A stretch of 64,000 nucleotides of DNA from the NCBI GenBank assembly GCA_024699855.1, contig JAMPIQ010000001.1:6138001-6202000 (forward strand). Reading direction: 5' to 3'. The translations under genes were made by a program, and so were the position numbers. Below, one piece after another: positions 21,532-31,705 of the stretch. The number at the start of each line of letters is the position of its first letter. Positions within the stretch are counted from its first letter, which is position 1. This DNA comes from Aphelenchoides besseyi. Taxonomy: Eukaryota > Nematoda > Chromadorea > Rhabditida > Aphelenchoididae. A model generated the notes under the pieces. The model had not been told where the DNA came from, searched no databases, and saw only the letters and a program-made list of their open reading frames with translations.

Positions 21532-21780
21532 ATGTCATATGCTCAACCTCGTCCTTGTTCTCCAACACTAGCCGATTTCAAGGATTCTGACATTATCAAC
21601 GAAACCAAAAAGTTGATCAACGACCATTTTAGCGGAAAAATGGACGGGAGCAGACATTCTGTAGGGAAATTTCTATTAACTGATCGCAGCCATCATTCAG
21701 GTCCTTCGTCCATGGAGCCTCAGCGAAGTGATACAAAAAGCAAGAAGAAGACCGAATCTCGTCGAGTGGTGTGCAGCTGA
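21532..21780 (+). CDS. Small uncharacterised hydrophilic protein, 82 aa
   Basis: An uninterrupted frame starts MSYAQPRPCSPTLADFKDSD and ends in a basic Lys/Ser-rich tail. TTCGGCAGA precedes the ATG and could be a splice or spliced-leader acceptor. There is no signal peptide or known domain. The frame continues upstream to 21418, so the true start could be earlier. Confidence 0.45.
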   Translation: MSYAQPRPCSPTLADFKDSDIINETKKLINDHFSGKMDGSRHSVGKFLLTDRSHHSGPSSMEPQRSDTKSKKKTESRRVVCS

Positions 21781-22224
21781 GAAGAAAGTGTCAACTCGAA
21801 GCTAACGCGATCGCACACTCCATAATTCCGTTTCATGTAAGTTATACGAATCATGTGTGTAACTGGTTTCCAGATAAAAGCCGCGTGTCTTCTTCAGTAC
21901 AAGCAATCGGTCCTGTTTAGATGACTTGAGATCAACAAATTTAACAAGAGATCTAACGTCCTTCTGTTATTGTCAAATTGAAATAAACGTGAAGTAGATA
22001 CGAAAGAAGTGTTGAATAAAACAAAAAGATAATCTCCAGTCAGTAAAGTCGACAGAAGATCGGAAGTAAAAACGTCGTTTTTGCCGGGATCTTAAGTTGC
22101 CAACGGAGAATCTAAAAACTCCAGTTTATTGCTCGATTGCTCACCACCTACTCATCAAACTGCACCATTCATTGATAGTCTTCGGGGTGCTTGATCCACG
22201 AGTATCCAGTCATTAACACAACGT
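21781..22224. other. Intergenic, nothing firm
   Basis: An AATAAA lies near 21982. A minus-strand stretch around 22140-22224 (CVNDWILVDQAPRR) may be the last exon of the candidate at 22225-22512. Confidence 0.35.
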
Positions 22225-22512
22225 TTAGATACTCGGTCGCCGATTGAAAATATTTCCGAGAAGCCAGGAAGAGCACTGAAGGAAAACGATTACGGGAACC
22301 GTGAATTGTGATCTGTCATAACTGAAGGTCTCAACTTTTTCCTTCTCGATTTTCAGAAGATACAAAATGAACGACGACTTGTCGTCTGTAAACAAATTCA
22401 AATATAAACTTAAAGGATTGCCAGTTAGATTCCAAGATACCCGAAAGTTTGCGGTGTCATCGAGCTTTTTACTTGTCAATCTAAAAGCAAGTAAACAGAT
22501 TGAAACGTTCAA
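22225..22512 (-). CDS. Uncharacterised exon, minus strand (tentative)
   Basis: The frame reads through SKKLDDTANFRVSWNLTG and SLYLNLFTDDKSSFILYLL, a beta-strand-rich composition reminiscent of MATH-type or similar sandwich domains, but not enough to name one. A splice acceptor may lie near 22480. Further exons are unresolved. Confidence 0.35.
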   Translation of the reverse strand: MNVSICLLAFRLTSKKLDDTANFRVSWNLTGNPLSLYLNLFTDDKSSFILYLLKIEKEKVETFSYDRSQFTVPVIVFLQCSSWLLGNIFNRRPSI

Positions 22513-23027
22513 CAGTCACGGAGTTTGTTGCTTGCTCTTAAAATTTTTGAGATTCGATGGGTTAAACGCTTTCCAGTAGACATTTTCTTCCCGTCTAGTC
22601 GGTCTCTAACACTCTTTCTATCGTAGATGCGCTATACTAGAAGGTCACACACCGCAGTGAGATAAGAAAATAAAGAGACACTTGGTCAATACCATCTGGA
22701 TCGTTGGAAAGCGTTAGACCTATCAGTTCGATAGGCTCTGATAAGAAGACAAGCAAAAAGGCGAGGAGTCAGAGTCGGTTTACTAACACAACTTAAAGGT
22801 TAGTATGAGGTTTGGCCCAAAATACGTGGCAGAACACAAAAATTATGGAATTTTCGACCTGAATAGTTGAACTCATAATCAATCTCAACAGGATTCTTCA
22901 ATTAACATATAGATGCACGTTTGTTTATTTGGCACACGGATACAAAACGGAAAAAAGATCCGCATTGATGGTGAACAGAGACAACTGAAAGATACGATTG
23001 AAATGGAATCAAGTGACACCGAACCCT
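22513..23027. other. Intergenic, nothing recognised
   Basis: Short frames only. A 53-codon frame starting at 22913 overlaps the 3' end of the next minus-strand gene antisense and is not credited. Confidence 0.4.
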
Positions 23028-24434
23028 TCATTCAATTGATGGAATGTTCTTGCGCTAAAAATGAATCAAAGTAAGCGACCATCTTTTGAACTCACCGTTC
23101 CATCAGAGTTAGTATTCGCATTAGTATCGTGTTGACGCTGGAAATACGCATAGTTAATTTAGGATGGACAACTCACTTGGGCCTGCAAAGTTTGCGAAGC
23201 CTTGTTTAGTGGCACTAAATCTCCATTGACTGCTGGAGCATCATCACGACGTCCTCGCGGCGCACCTGCAACTTTTGATGTCTTGTGTGAGTGTATTCAA
23301 CTTACCGTTGCCATTTGAATTACCGCCTTGTGGCTGTTTCTTGGACTGAAAACTAACTGGGAATATTTATTTTGTAGAACCTACCGGAGCCTTCAATCCG
23401 TCTTTGTTAGCTTGACCTTGCATCAATGCATCCGTGTGAACGTCGAACTTTTGAGTGAACGGTTTGCTCTTTTCTTCGTTCTTGTCGTCATCGTCCTTCT
23501 TGTCCTCGTCTTTCTTTCTACCTTCTTTAGTTACAGTAACCGACTTTTCGAAAGCCTTCGATTTGTCCGTTTTTGTCCGGTTGAACGGTTTTTGACATCG
23601 CGTTGCTTCTTTTTGTAGTTTCGATAGTACCAGATGCCTCCACCGATAGCAGCAATGATCAACAGTGCAACTCTGAAGAAAGAATGCGACATCTTGCCTG
23701 AGAACCCAACATACCCGCTTCCAATGCAAGTCCACAAGCGCCAACCAGCTGTCGTCCACTGCGATTCGTCGTGCACTGCAGCAAAGACGGCCGCATTCTC
23801 CTGAAATCTCGATTTCTGGATGGTTGGCAGAGAACTTGCCAATTCAATTTTGAGTCCGGAAATCTTCTCCTTCATGTCAACCTTCAAATCAACGATTCCG
23901 CCTGTTCTGGTCGGCTTGAACGAACTGCATTCAAACTTCTTTGTGTTCGAGCTCTTTCCGACAAGGATGCCGCTGCCGTCGATCTTCACTGGAACCGGAA
24001 AGTAGAACTTTGGTGATTGACCTAAAAACTGTATTATTTCGACGTAGACAAAACTCTCCTGGAGAGGTCAAGTAAGCCTTCAGATCAATTGCATCGTAAG
24101 ACAAAGTAAATTTCAACTCGCACTTTCCAACGGCAAGTGAAATTGTTCTAAACAAGAAAATTTCAACTCACACCTTTGAAACATACTTTGGGTCGCCCAA
24201 AGGCGTTTGACCGTACTGGAACTTGAAGTTCAGTTCGCTGCCATTGACCTTCAGTTGAATCTTTCCCTTGTCGCATTGTCCCAAGTCGATGCTGAAAGAA
24301 GGAGATGGTCAATGGAATATGGAACTCAAAGATCACGTCGTCGCTCCCGCATCGACTTGGCACTCAGCTGTGGCCATGCGAGCGAGAAGGCCAACGACAG
24401 CGAACACGAACATCGTACGGATCAGAAGAACCAT
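23028..24434 (-). pseudogene. Third copy of the secreted single-pass membrane-protein family, with doubtful frame joints
   Basis: The exon order and motifs match the arm copies: signal peptide MVLLIRTMFVFAVVGLL, CQVDAGATT, SIDLGQCDKG, KFYFPVPVKIDGSG, WTTAGWRLWTCIGSG, membrane segment VALLIIAAIGGGIWYY, an acidic/basic tail (KKDEDKKDDDDKNEEK), and a last exon ending IPSIE. One intron uses a GC donor (TTG|GCAAGT). The joint after LTSPG needs either a 28-nt intron or a frameshift. Past the membrane segment, two T5 runs (23589-23593 and 23570-23574) put the tail out of frame unless a 42-nt intron with a poor acceptor is used. The sequence is clearly diverged from the arm copies. Confidence 0.7.
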
Positions 24435-25155
24435 TGAAGCAGCGAGCAGAAATCGGAGCGAAGCACACGAAAACGAAGGAGCAGCGAATGACCGAAACCG
24501 AAGAATCGAGCTCCGAAATCAACTTATTGCATTAAATTAGAGTGCTTGAATCGTTAATTTTTGACCCTAAATCACTAATTTAAATCCAGCTTGCATGATC
24601 TCATTCCTAAGCTTGTTGGCTAACTACCCTTCAGATCTTTGAACGATTTAAAATGACCTAATGAACGAGTTAGAGGCTTCTTAGTTCATTGACTAATTTA
24701 CTGAACTCCTTTCTAGAGATGCTGATTACAATGATAAGTATACAACCGAACACTTCAGAGTCCCAAGACTACCTTCTTCCAATTCTTTTTCGGTGTAGCA
24801 GATGGACAGCTATCTAAACAGACAAAGGCAAACTACACGTGCATTTAATCGAACCCGACAGCAAACAAAAAAGATCTTGATGCTAAAAGGTTCAACTGCC
24901 ATCCTTTCATTCGACAACCATCGGGACAACTTCTAGCTGTTTAAATAACATGTTTTACGATAGTTCTTTGAGTTCAATTAAAATTCAAACCATTGGAACA
25001 TCAGAACCGAAATTTTGAGACCTACGAGTGAACTTTGAACTTACTTCCGGAGACTATTCGAATTGCGACTGCTACGTTCCTGGTGAGTTCAATGAAATCA
25101 AGAAGTGGTATAAAATAGCCGTTGTTTTTGATTTCAACATAATCATTTTGCTCCG
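24435..25155. other. Intergenic, nothing recognised
   Basis: AT-rich sequence with short frames between the divergent membrane-protein copy and aspartic protease copy 2. Both probable promoters lie here. Confidence 0.4.
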
Positions 25156-26641
25156 ATGTCTCCGATGTTGGTGTTCGGTTTCTTAATTGGTTATGCTCTT
25201 GTGATGTTGGTTGATGCGGGCTCATGGTCAGTTGATGTTCGAGCAGTCAAACGGGTTCAACGCAACAACACGCTCAAACTGAGCGATGTCTATGGTCAAG
25301 CTTTAACTCTGGATAACTTTCAGATTTACAAGGGTCTGCAATCAAGTTGGCCATAATCAGATTAAACTTTTCAGGAACCGTATACGTAGGGACACCACCG
25401 AAACCTTTTACTGTGGTAAGTCGGCAAAATGTTTGAATGTTCATTGGCTTCAATGTTTTAGCTATTCGATACAGGTTAGCATTCGTCAGTCTTTCTATTC
25501 AGCTGGTACTTAGGTTCCAGCATTTTCTGGATACCGAAAAAAGGCTGCATATCGTCGGGTTTGTGGTGAAACAGTCGATCAAATGACATTTGTATGTTTA
25601 GGTATTAAGGCCAAGTATTGCGGTGGGGATTTCGGGCTTTACGATCCAGAAGAATCTGTTACTAAAGAGCCAACTAATGAAGAATTCTACATTAGATACG
25701 GTGTGTAAATGAAGAAAATAATCTAACTTCTTTAAAACTACAGGCACTGGTTCAGTTCGTGGTCATTACTACAAGGATTATTTGACGGTTAGTTTAACGA
25801 TAATTGTTTTGCTAAGAACTTATTTTAGTTTGGAAGTGCATTACGTTTTAAAGAACCAATGACGTTTGGTGCCGGTGAAGAAATGGAATTTAGTGACGAG
25901 GTTTGCAGAATCGATTAAAAGTTTTGAGTTCTTGTAGGGTATTGTTGGTCTTGGAAGTTCAGTTGATCCGACGGCGCCGTATAGCTCGGTGATGCATGAG
26001 GCTTGGCGTCAAAAGGTTCTTGATGCTCCAATCTTTACGATCCACATGCGAAGTTGTCCAGCGTATGAAGAGTGCCAAGAAAGCGGTTTAATAACGTTTG
26101 GGGCGCTAGATAAACATAACTGCGGTGAAGTTGAGGATTATATTGACGTTGATCCTAATTGTAAGTCAATAATTTTGCACACCATTTAACAGTCAGAGAT
26201 AGCAAAACATTGGCAGTTCACTCTGTCTGAGTTTCACTTTGGTCGTGCAAGTATATCGAGGCCCTTTAAAGTTGTTTCCGGTAGACTCAGAGAATCACGT
26301 TCGTCTTATTCTCATTTACAGATTCGGGTAGTAATTTAATCGCCGCCCCCACGAAAGTCGTCGAAAAAATCATGGATATAATAGGAGCAAGAGCTGTTGA
26401 TGACACTTACGTTATTGACTGTGGTGCTGATGTAACACTCGATTTCATCGTCAATGGACATGAGTACAGCATTCCTTCCAGACAACTGCTTTTACGCCTT
26501 AATACTGGTGAATGTGAAGTATTATTGAGTGGCTTTGATTCCGCCAATACGTGGATCTTCGGATACCCTTTCACTCGCACATACTGTCAGGTCCACAACA
26601 TTAAAAAGCGTACTATTGGCTTTGCAAAAGCCCTACGCTAA
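25156..26641 (+). pseudogene. Pepsin-like (A1) aspartic protease, copy 2, one-base frame error at exon 9
   Basis: There are ten exons matching copy 1: 25156-25333, 25375-25415, 25462-25474, 25514-25558, 25602-25700, 25744-25787, 25829-25900, 25938-26160, 26193-26280 and 26322-26641. It keeps both catalytic sites (LFDTGSSIFWIPKKGC and DSGSNLIAAP), the YGTGSVRG flap and WIFGYPFTRTYC near the end. The expected acceptor before SEIAKHWQF would be one base later than the only AG, so exon 9 carries one extra base and shifts the frame to a stop. Without that base the product would be 373 aa with a signal peptide. The exon plan is identical to that of copy 1, so the two arose by duplication. Confidence 0.8.
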
Positions 26642-26817
26642 TTGTGTATGATCAATAAAAATGTTGCAATATGATCGAATTGTTCAAATGAATTCATATT
26701 GTAGTTGACAATTTAATGATGTAAGCAATTTTGAGAGTTCAACGATCTCTTCTTTCATTTACGACAATGTAAATACAAGCGGTAAGAGCTGATAGATAAG
26801 AGAACTAACTTCGAAGT
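26642..26817. other. Protease 3' flank
   Basis: AATAAA occurs 16 nt after the stop (26656-26661). No coding signal. Confidence 0.4.
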
Positions 26818-27063
26818 GACAAAGAAAAGCGGTTGATTAAACTCGAAGATCGTGAATACACCAGTAAGCAGCTCACGAGCTGCAAGCTCAAAAACAAGCG
26901 TTTAGACAACGAGACAAGAGCACATTGACAGTGTTATGAAAAACATCTTCGACTTCAGAATTGTAATTTGGAAGTTGAACGAGATGTCTTAGGTTTGCTT
27001 AAGAAAATCTTTCGTGTCAAGCTTCTGAGTGACTCGAAATTCAAAGTTCATCGTTTACTGTAA
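26818..27063 (+). pseudogene. Coiled-coil fragment with one in-frame stop
   Basis: The frame reads KRLIKLEDREYTSKQLTS, then RLDNETRAH, a TGA, then HLRLQNCNLEVERDVLG and ends at TAA 27061. Composition and heptad-like spacing suggest a coiled coil. No start or intron signals support an intact gene. Confidence 0.35.
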
Positions 27064-27148
27064 GACTAACCATTATATTTAAATCGTTATGCTCAATTTG
27101 TTTAAGGCAACAGTTGTCATGCTGATCATGTTTAGTTGACTAAATAAT

Positions 27149-27385
27149 TTACAATCCGACCGGCAATCCCGATCCCAATTTCTCGAAAACCTTTTGCAAC
27201 TGGGGCATCAGTTGTTCAATGAAATCCAACGGCAACACCCCTCTGGGATTCCCAACAGTCCGGTCAAGTTGTTCAGGACGAGGTTCAAGATATCGACACT
27301 CCGTCAACCGAACCAGTGCATCGCCCAGGAGCTGATCCAACAGTCCGCTAACATTTCCGAACAACTGATCCAAAAGCTTCTCGAC
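27149..27385 (-). CDS. Probable exon of a leucine-rich secreted protein
   Basis: It starts after a TTAACAG acceptor and reads AVEKLLDQLFGNVSGLLDQLL to PVGL and stop. The spacing of Leu and the LFGNVSGLL motif echo the adjacent gene (LLGNLVGNVLG). It is either a second gene whose first exon I missed or an alternative last exon of the gene at 27427-27843. Confidence 0.45.
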   Translation of the reverse strand, partial: VEKLLDQLFGNVSGLLDQLLGDALVRLTECRYLEPRPEQLDRTVGNPRGVLPLDFIEQLMPQLQKVFEKLGSGLPVGL

Positions 27386-27426
27386 GGCTGTTAACAGACT
27401 TTAAAGGAAGGAAAGCAATCAACGTT

Positions 27427-27843
27427 TTATGGGATGTTTAGAATTGTTCCCAGCTCCTCCAACAGTTCATCAAGACCACTACCCGATTTACTGCCACCTT
27501 CCAACGGCACCAACGAGTCAACAGTGCAGGTGGTTTGAGTAAGAATTGAATCCAATTGAGTCAAAATTGAGAGCAATTGGACGAATCGGGCGGGATCAAC
27601 GGTTCCGGGCAAGTTGAGCAGTTTGACGATCTTGGTCAAAGCTCCGGGTCGTTTGCAGCTGCCCAACAGACCGATGACCTCGCCAACCACTGGCTGAGCG
27701 TTTGCAGCCACTCCGTCGACGGTTCCCAAAACATTTCCGACGAGATTGCCGAGCAATGGAGATCCCTGACTGCTACTCACTGGAAGAGTGTGAGTCGAAA
27801 TGACGAGAAGAGAAAAGAAGATGGCAATCGAAGAACGAGACAT
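27427..27843 (-). CDS. Small secreted protein with signal peptide, 138 aa
   Basis: A single exon begins MSRSSIAIFFSLLVISTHTL, a clear signal peptide, followed by Ser-rich sequence and a Leu/Val/Gly-rich helical region with two cysteines (GSCKRPG and TTCTVDS). No known domain is recognised. The downstream exon at 27149-27385 has similar repeats. Secretion is inferred from the N-terminus. Confidence 0.6.
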   Translation of the reverse strand: MSRSSIAIFFSLLVISTHTLPVSSSQGSPLLGNLVGNVLGTVDGVAANAQPVVGEVIGLLGSCKRPGALTKIVKLLNLPGTVDPARFVQLLSILTQLDSILTQTTCTVDSLVPLEGGSKSGSGLDELLEELGTILNIP

Positions 27844-28088
27844 TTTGATTGGTGATGTTCGATAGTGACCGGCTGCTAGCCGAATGTACCGTGCAAAGAG
27901 ATTAACTTGTTTTCGACAATCGACTATTCAACTAATCGGCATTCAAATGCCGGCTGTTGATCGTCCGAGTTGGTAGTTCACGAAAAAACACTGTCAATTA
28001 GAAATCATGCACTTGTTCTATCCAGATGCCGTTCATACACGTGTGTTTATTCAACAATTAATTAAGCACGCAAATGAGTTCTCAGAAA

Positions 28089-28496
28089 TCACTGATCGTC
28101 TCCACCAAATTGACCTCCCATTTGGTTTCCGCCGCTCATTTGATTTCCGCCTCCCATTTGGTCTTCGCTTCTGCCGCCTTGATTTCCGCCTCGACCTTTC
28201 TTGTTACCTCCTCGACCACGTTGCTTGCCGCCGCGACCTCGTTGATTACCACCTCGACCTTGTCGTTGACCACCACGGCCTCCACCACGACCTCCACCAC
28301 GCCCTCCATTCTGATTTCCTCCTTCACTCTGGCCACCATTCTGTCCGCCCATCATTCCACCGTTTCCACCGCCGCGATTTCGTTGTTGTCGACCGCGAGC
28401 AAGAACTGCAATCACTCAATCAACTCGCCGAATGCCCAATCACTTACCAGTGCCTACAATCACGAGCAACAAGACGAACAACAAAATCAATCGCAT
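28089..28496 (-). CDS. Secreted glycine-rich protein, 121 aa
   Basis: The exons are 28496-28448 and 28405-28089 with a 42-nt intron. MRLILLFVLLLVIVGTVLA is a strong signal peptide. The mature part is almost entirely Gly, Arg, Asn and Gln in repeats of the type GRGGNQ, GRGGKQ, GRGGNKK, then GGGNQM. Nematode glycine-rich secreted peptides of this style include antimicrobial and cuticle-associated proteins, but sequence alone does not say which. Repeats give long frames on the opposite strand that are not genes. Confidence 0.75.
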
Positions 28497-28870
28497 GATT
28501 TGGAGAGCGGATGAGTGAGTGGACTGGAGCAGAAGCGGATGTGTTTCTGAACATCTTCATTGCCGCTTTTATATCCAAATTGCAGTCATAGATCGAGAAC
28601 AGCATTCGGTTCGACTGATCAGCCTCCGTTCCAAGTTCACGAACAAACTCTGTTGGAGCACCTGCTCCCACGCGAATAACTCGTCGGCCCAGAAGTGATG
28701 ACTGGTGTTCGAGATGTGTGGTCGTCTGAAACTTGCAAGTCCAGATTCCCACTCCACGAAGGTTGATCGTTTCGGTCAACTTCTTCTTCCGAGTCTTCCA
28801 ATTTCAATGTCCAAATCGCGTGTTGTGTTGTAAACAAAAACGCACTTTTCCGCAGACACTCAGCGACGCG
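28497..28870. other. Intergenic, nothing recognised
   Basis: Upstream region of the glycine-rich protein gene. A TTTTATAT tract lies near 28567. No coding support. Confidence 0.35.
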
Positions 28871-28981
28871 ATGTCTGCGACTTGGTCGAAGGGCGATCGC
28901 TTTTTTTCTTTGCTTTTGAGCGTAGTCGTGAGTTTTGGCGTTTGGGGATTTGTCGTTGACAAGTGCGATTTCATGTCGTAG
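28871..28981 (+). CDS. Very small membrane protein, 36 aa (tentative)
   Basis: The frame starts MSATWSKGDRFFSLLLSVVV and ends DKCDFMS, with one membrane-length hydrophobic stretch. It could be a single-exon small protein or a first exon. No homologue is recognised. Confidence 0.35.
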   Translation: MSATWSKGDRFFSLLLSVVVSFGVWGFVVDKCDFMS

Positions 28982-29017
28982 ATTTGATTGGATGAATGCA
29001 AATATAATACGATCCCC

Positions 29018-29197
29018 ATGCCATTGAGACGCGCAGTCGAGATGCTGCTACAGAGTCCCGGCGCCGTGAAAAATCGAAAGAAGTTGATTCCAGAACGGCT
29101 CAAATTTCGTTTAAATCGTGCAAGAAATAAGATGTTGGATGTAAAGAAAAACACAGATTGCAATGAACAAGGCAATTCGACTTATAGGCATCCTTAA
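29018..29197 (+). CDS. Small basic protein, 59 aa (tentative)
   Basis: The open frame starts MPLRRAVEMLLQSPGAVKNR and is Arg/Lys/Asn-rich. Just upstream at 28996-29013 lies the 18-nt motif ATGCAAATATAATACGAT shared with 9561. No domain is recognised. Confidence 0.3.
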   Translation: MPLRRAVEMLLQSPGAVKNRKKLIPERLKFRLNRARNKMLDVKKNTDCNEQGNSTYRHP

Positions 29198-29634
29198 TAC
29201 TTTACAAACAAGTGCAGGTTAATAAGGAAACTGAATCTCAACAAACAAACGTCCACAGTGAAACGACGTAATGAACAGAAGAATCCATTGACTGTACTGC
29301 TGAATAAACGAAATCTTAACGAACCTTAGACGTTGTTATAACCAAACATTTCAACATCATGGCGGCAATTTATGCGAAAAACCTGCTCATTAAGAACAAA
29401 AACTGATGCTAGAAACCAATCGCCATCGACAATCAAGAATAGAAACGAACTTCTGTTGACTGATTGTTTTTGAAAGACTCTTTCAGTGCCAAATATCCTC
29501 TTAAGATTCATCATGTAACACGGAAATCAAATAAAAAAAGGTCAACAAGCGGGAAATAATTACGCAAATCAGACCTCAACTAACAAGTAAAACCGATATC
29601 AAAACCACCAGCAGAGTAATCCAAGTCACAAGAC
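29198..29634. other. Intergenic, nothing recognised
   Basis: AT-rich, short frames only. Confidence 0.4.
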
Positions 29635-29787
29635 ATGCAAGTACAGATGATTCGCGGCCAACGAGTTCGAATTTATGGACGTTTCATGATTTCCGGCTAT
29701 GAAGTGAACGAACAAAATGGTCTTCGCGCCGACGATGTTCTTTTGAACATCATCACATCACGGCAACGCCGTCGTCCACATGACTAA
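29635..29787 (+). CDS. Small basic protein, 50 aa
   Basis: An open frame from ATG to TAA reads MQVQMIRGQRVRIYGRFMIS, then NEQNGLRADDVLLNIITSR, and ends in an Arg-rich tail. Codon use is like that of neighbouring genes. It is too short to assign. Confidence 0.4.
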   Translation: MQVQMIRGQRVRIYGRFMISGYEVNEQNGLRADDVLLNIITSRQRRRPHD

Positions 29788-30476
29788 TGCTCGTCTTTTT
29801 TTGTTGTTATGGTTGGTGTTAGATTGTAGTTAAGTTGTTGTTTTCTGTTATTAGGAACTTAAAAATTGTGTTGTTTATCATCGTTTCGGATTGTTAGAAG
29901 ACAAAAGAAGTTGTTCTGTCTCAGAACTTGGATTAGAAAAGAGTTTATTTCACTAGACAATTTCTACAACTAAACGGAGCGATTAGGAGTGTAGGGAGTA
30001 GGATGAAACGAATAAAAATAACAACATTCAGTAGCCTCTGTTGTGACGCGAAACGGTAGAGGGAGATTGCCATAATCGTGTCGAGACAGAAACTTTCTGG
30101 AAATCGGGCAAGTATGGAATAAGATCATGAAATCGGTGCTCGGTGTGAATTGAAAGGGAGGCCTCCTGAAGAGGGGGCCACCGTTTATTTACTTGTCCAA
30201 GTCATTGATCGACAAGTAGGAACAGCCGCTCTGAAACCTCCACCCCACTTCATTCTAGTCAGGCCCCGTCGCGAGCGGTCGCTCGACATTGGCCCACGTC
30301 CCCTTTCCTTGTTGTTAACGATGCTCTAATAAGCCGTTTATCCGATCCTTTGACGGCGGGCATAGGTCCTACTGACATCCAAACCGTCGACCATCAACCT
30401 TCAAATACTAAAAATTCTAGGAGCGGAACACTAAGACAACCGAAGTAACGTTGACAATAATAATCGAATTTTTTAG
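29788..30476. other. Non-coding stretch with GC-rich hairpins and a dispersed motif
   Basis: 30150-30195 (GGGAGGCCTCCTGAAGAGGG then GGCCACCG) resembles the reverse complement of 61085-61140. CGAGCGGTCGCTCG near 30273 is a perfect 6-bp inverted repeat with a 2-nt loop. No protein coding is seen until a TTTTTTAG acceptor at 30476. Confidence 0.4.
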
Positions 30477-30789
30477 AACTGCGCGTCAATGGATAAAAAA
30501 GAGAAAAGGGGAAACCCGAAGGCAAAGTCAAATTGTTGCTCAAGCCTTCAGGCATATGTTCGAACGAATGTTAGTGGAGCCTCGCAAAAGGGTGGGCTGG
30601 AGATCCTACGGAAGAGTTTTCGAGTATTATGCAAAATCTCCGGCGCCAAAGCTCAATGACGATAAAGAAGAATTGTCAGAAAGTATGTTTACAACAATTT
30701 TGCTTTTTACAATCACGAATTACAGGCGTCGGAAGTGGTTCGAAAGAAAAGAGCAGGAGTTAGCAAGCTTGAAGGAAGAGCAGAAGTGA
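30477..30789 (+). CDS. Basic helical protein, 3' exon (tentative)
   Basis: After a TTTTTTAG acceptor the frame reads ARQWIKKRKGETRRQSQIVA, then FEYYAKSPAPKL, and ends KWFERKEQELASLKEEQK before TGA. A possible 43-nt intron inside (30683-30725) would change the tail, and the unspliced frame looks more natural. It is strongly basic, like a ribosomal or nucleic-acid-binding protein, but I do not recognise it. Confidence 0.4.
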
Positions 30790-31186
30790 AGGTGCTTGTG
30801 TGAACATTTGAAATGCAATTACTAGTGTGGAAATAAACGTTCTTGCGCGCTAATTATCTCAACACAACGAATACGGTGTTTATTAGCCATCTTTAATCTA
30901 AAGCTTAGAACCAAAACAACTCGAGAACTCTGTAACTAGCCAGCGCCTAAGCTTCGCATTCTTCGAAGGTTGATCGTGAATGAAGTTCCGTTTCAGTCGG
31001 CTATCTGATTTAATCGTTTTTCCACTACCGCATTCGCGTTAATCATTGAACGCCAATAACAAAAATCCTGTTCGAGTTGCGTCAGAGCATGTGAAGACAC
31101 GGGCTATAAAACGAAGCAAAAAGATATCGACATTAACACTCTTCAATACGCTTGACAGATTTCTTCAAACGACTAACAAGTTTAGA
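30790..31186. other. Intergenic
   Basis: 30813-30829 (ATGCAATTACTAGTGTG) is repeated exactly at 40394-40410 beyond the Helitron. Otherwise nothing is recognised. Confidence 0.4.
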
Positions 31187-31705
31187 ATGAAGGTTTTGGG
31201 CCTCTTGATGCTCATGGCCATTGGAGTTCATAGCACGAAAGTTGTTGTTCGAAACCATTGCACTTCTCCAGTCGAGGTGACCGTTACCGACCAACAAGGA
31301 GGTCCAAACCATCTCTGCACTTTACAACCCAATCAAGAGTGCGACAAAAGTTACGACACTAAGCCGGGACTTAACTTTCGTAATGGATACAGCGGTTGGT
31401 TCAGGTGTATTGTGCAGATGTAGGTAAAATGTTCAGCCCAATCAACTGAGGCCGAAATAACCATCAACGGCGGACATAACAACGACTACTACGATATAAG
31501 CGTGATCGACGGCTTCAACACTCCAATGAAACTCGAAAAGACTAACGGCGATACAATTGTTTGTTATGATCAGTAGGTTTGAAGTGGTTTTCAAATGAGA
31601 TCGTTTTTCAGAAATTGTCCGGACGCGTATCATAATCCCGGCGAAGATTGGAAGACTCATGGCGCGCCAACTGGTGGTCAATTCACCATTACCTTTTGTC
31701 CATGA
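31187..31705 (+). CDS. Thaumatin-like (PR-5 family) secreted protein, 145 aa
   Basis: The exons are 31187-31394, 31437-31572 and 31612-31705, with introns of 42 and 39 nt in phase. The signal peptide MKVLGLLMLMAIGVHS is followed by VVVRNHCTSPVEVTV, the family's opening strand. AEITINGGHNNDYYDISVID then matches the thaumatin signature (AEFTLNG...DFYDVSLVDGFN), and NTPM follows. Cysteines are at NHC, HLC, QEC, VCY, NCP and FCP, with no residue after the last FCP. The protein is shorter than plant members, as are invertebrate small TLPs. A role in defence against fungi or in the cuticle is inference. Confidence 0.82.

Noticed and set aside
22913..23071. 53-codon + strand frame starting MHVCLFGTRIQNG
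   Set aside because: It overlaps antisense the last exon of the minus-strand membrane-protein copy, which ends IPSIE at 23028, and has no support of its own.
28007..28514. Two long + strand frames over the glycine-rich gene
   Set aside because: They are complements of the Gly/Arg codon repeats of the minus-strand secreted protein, which has a signal peptide and intron.
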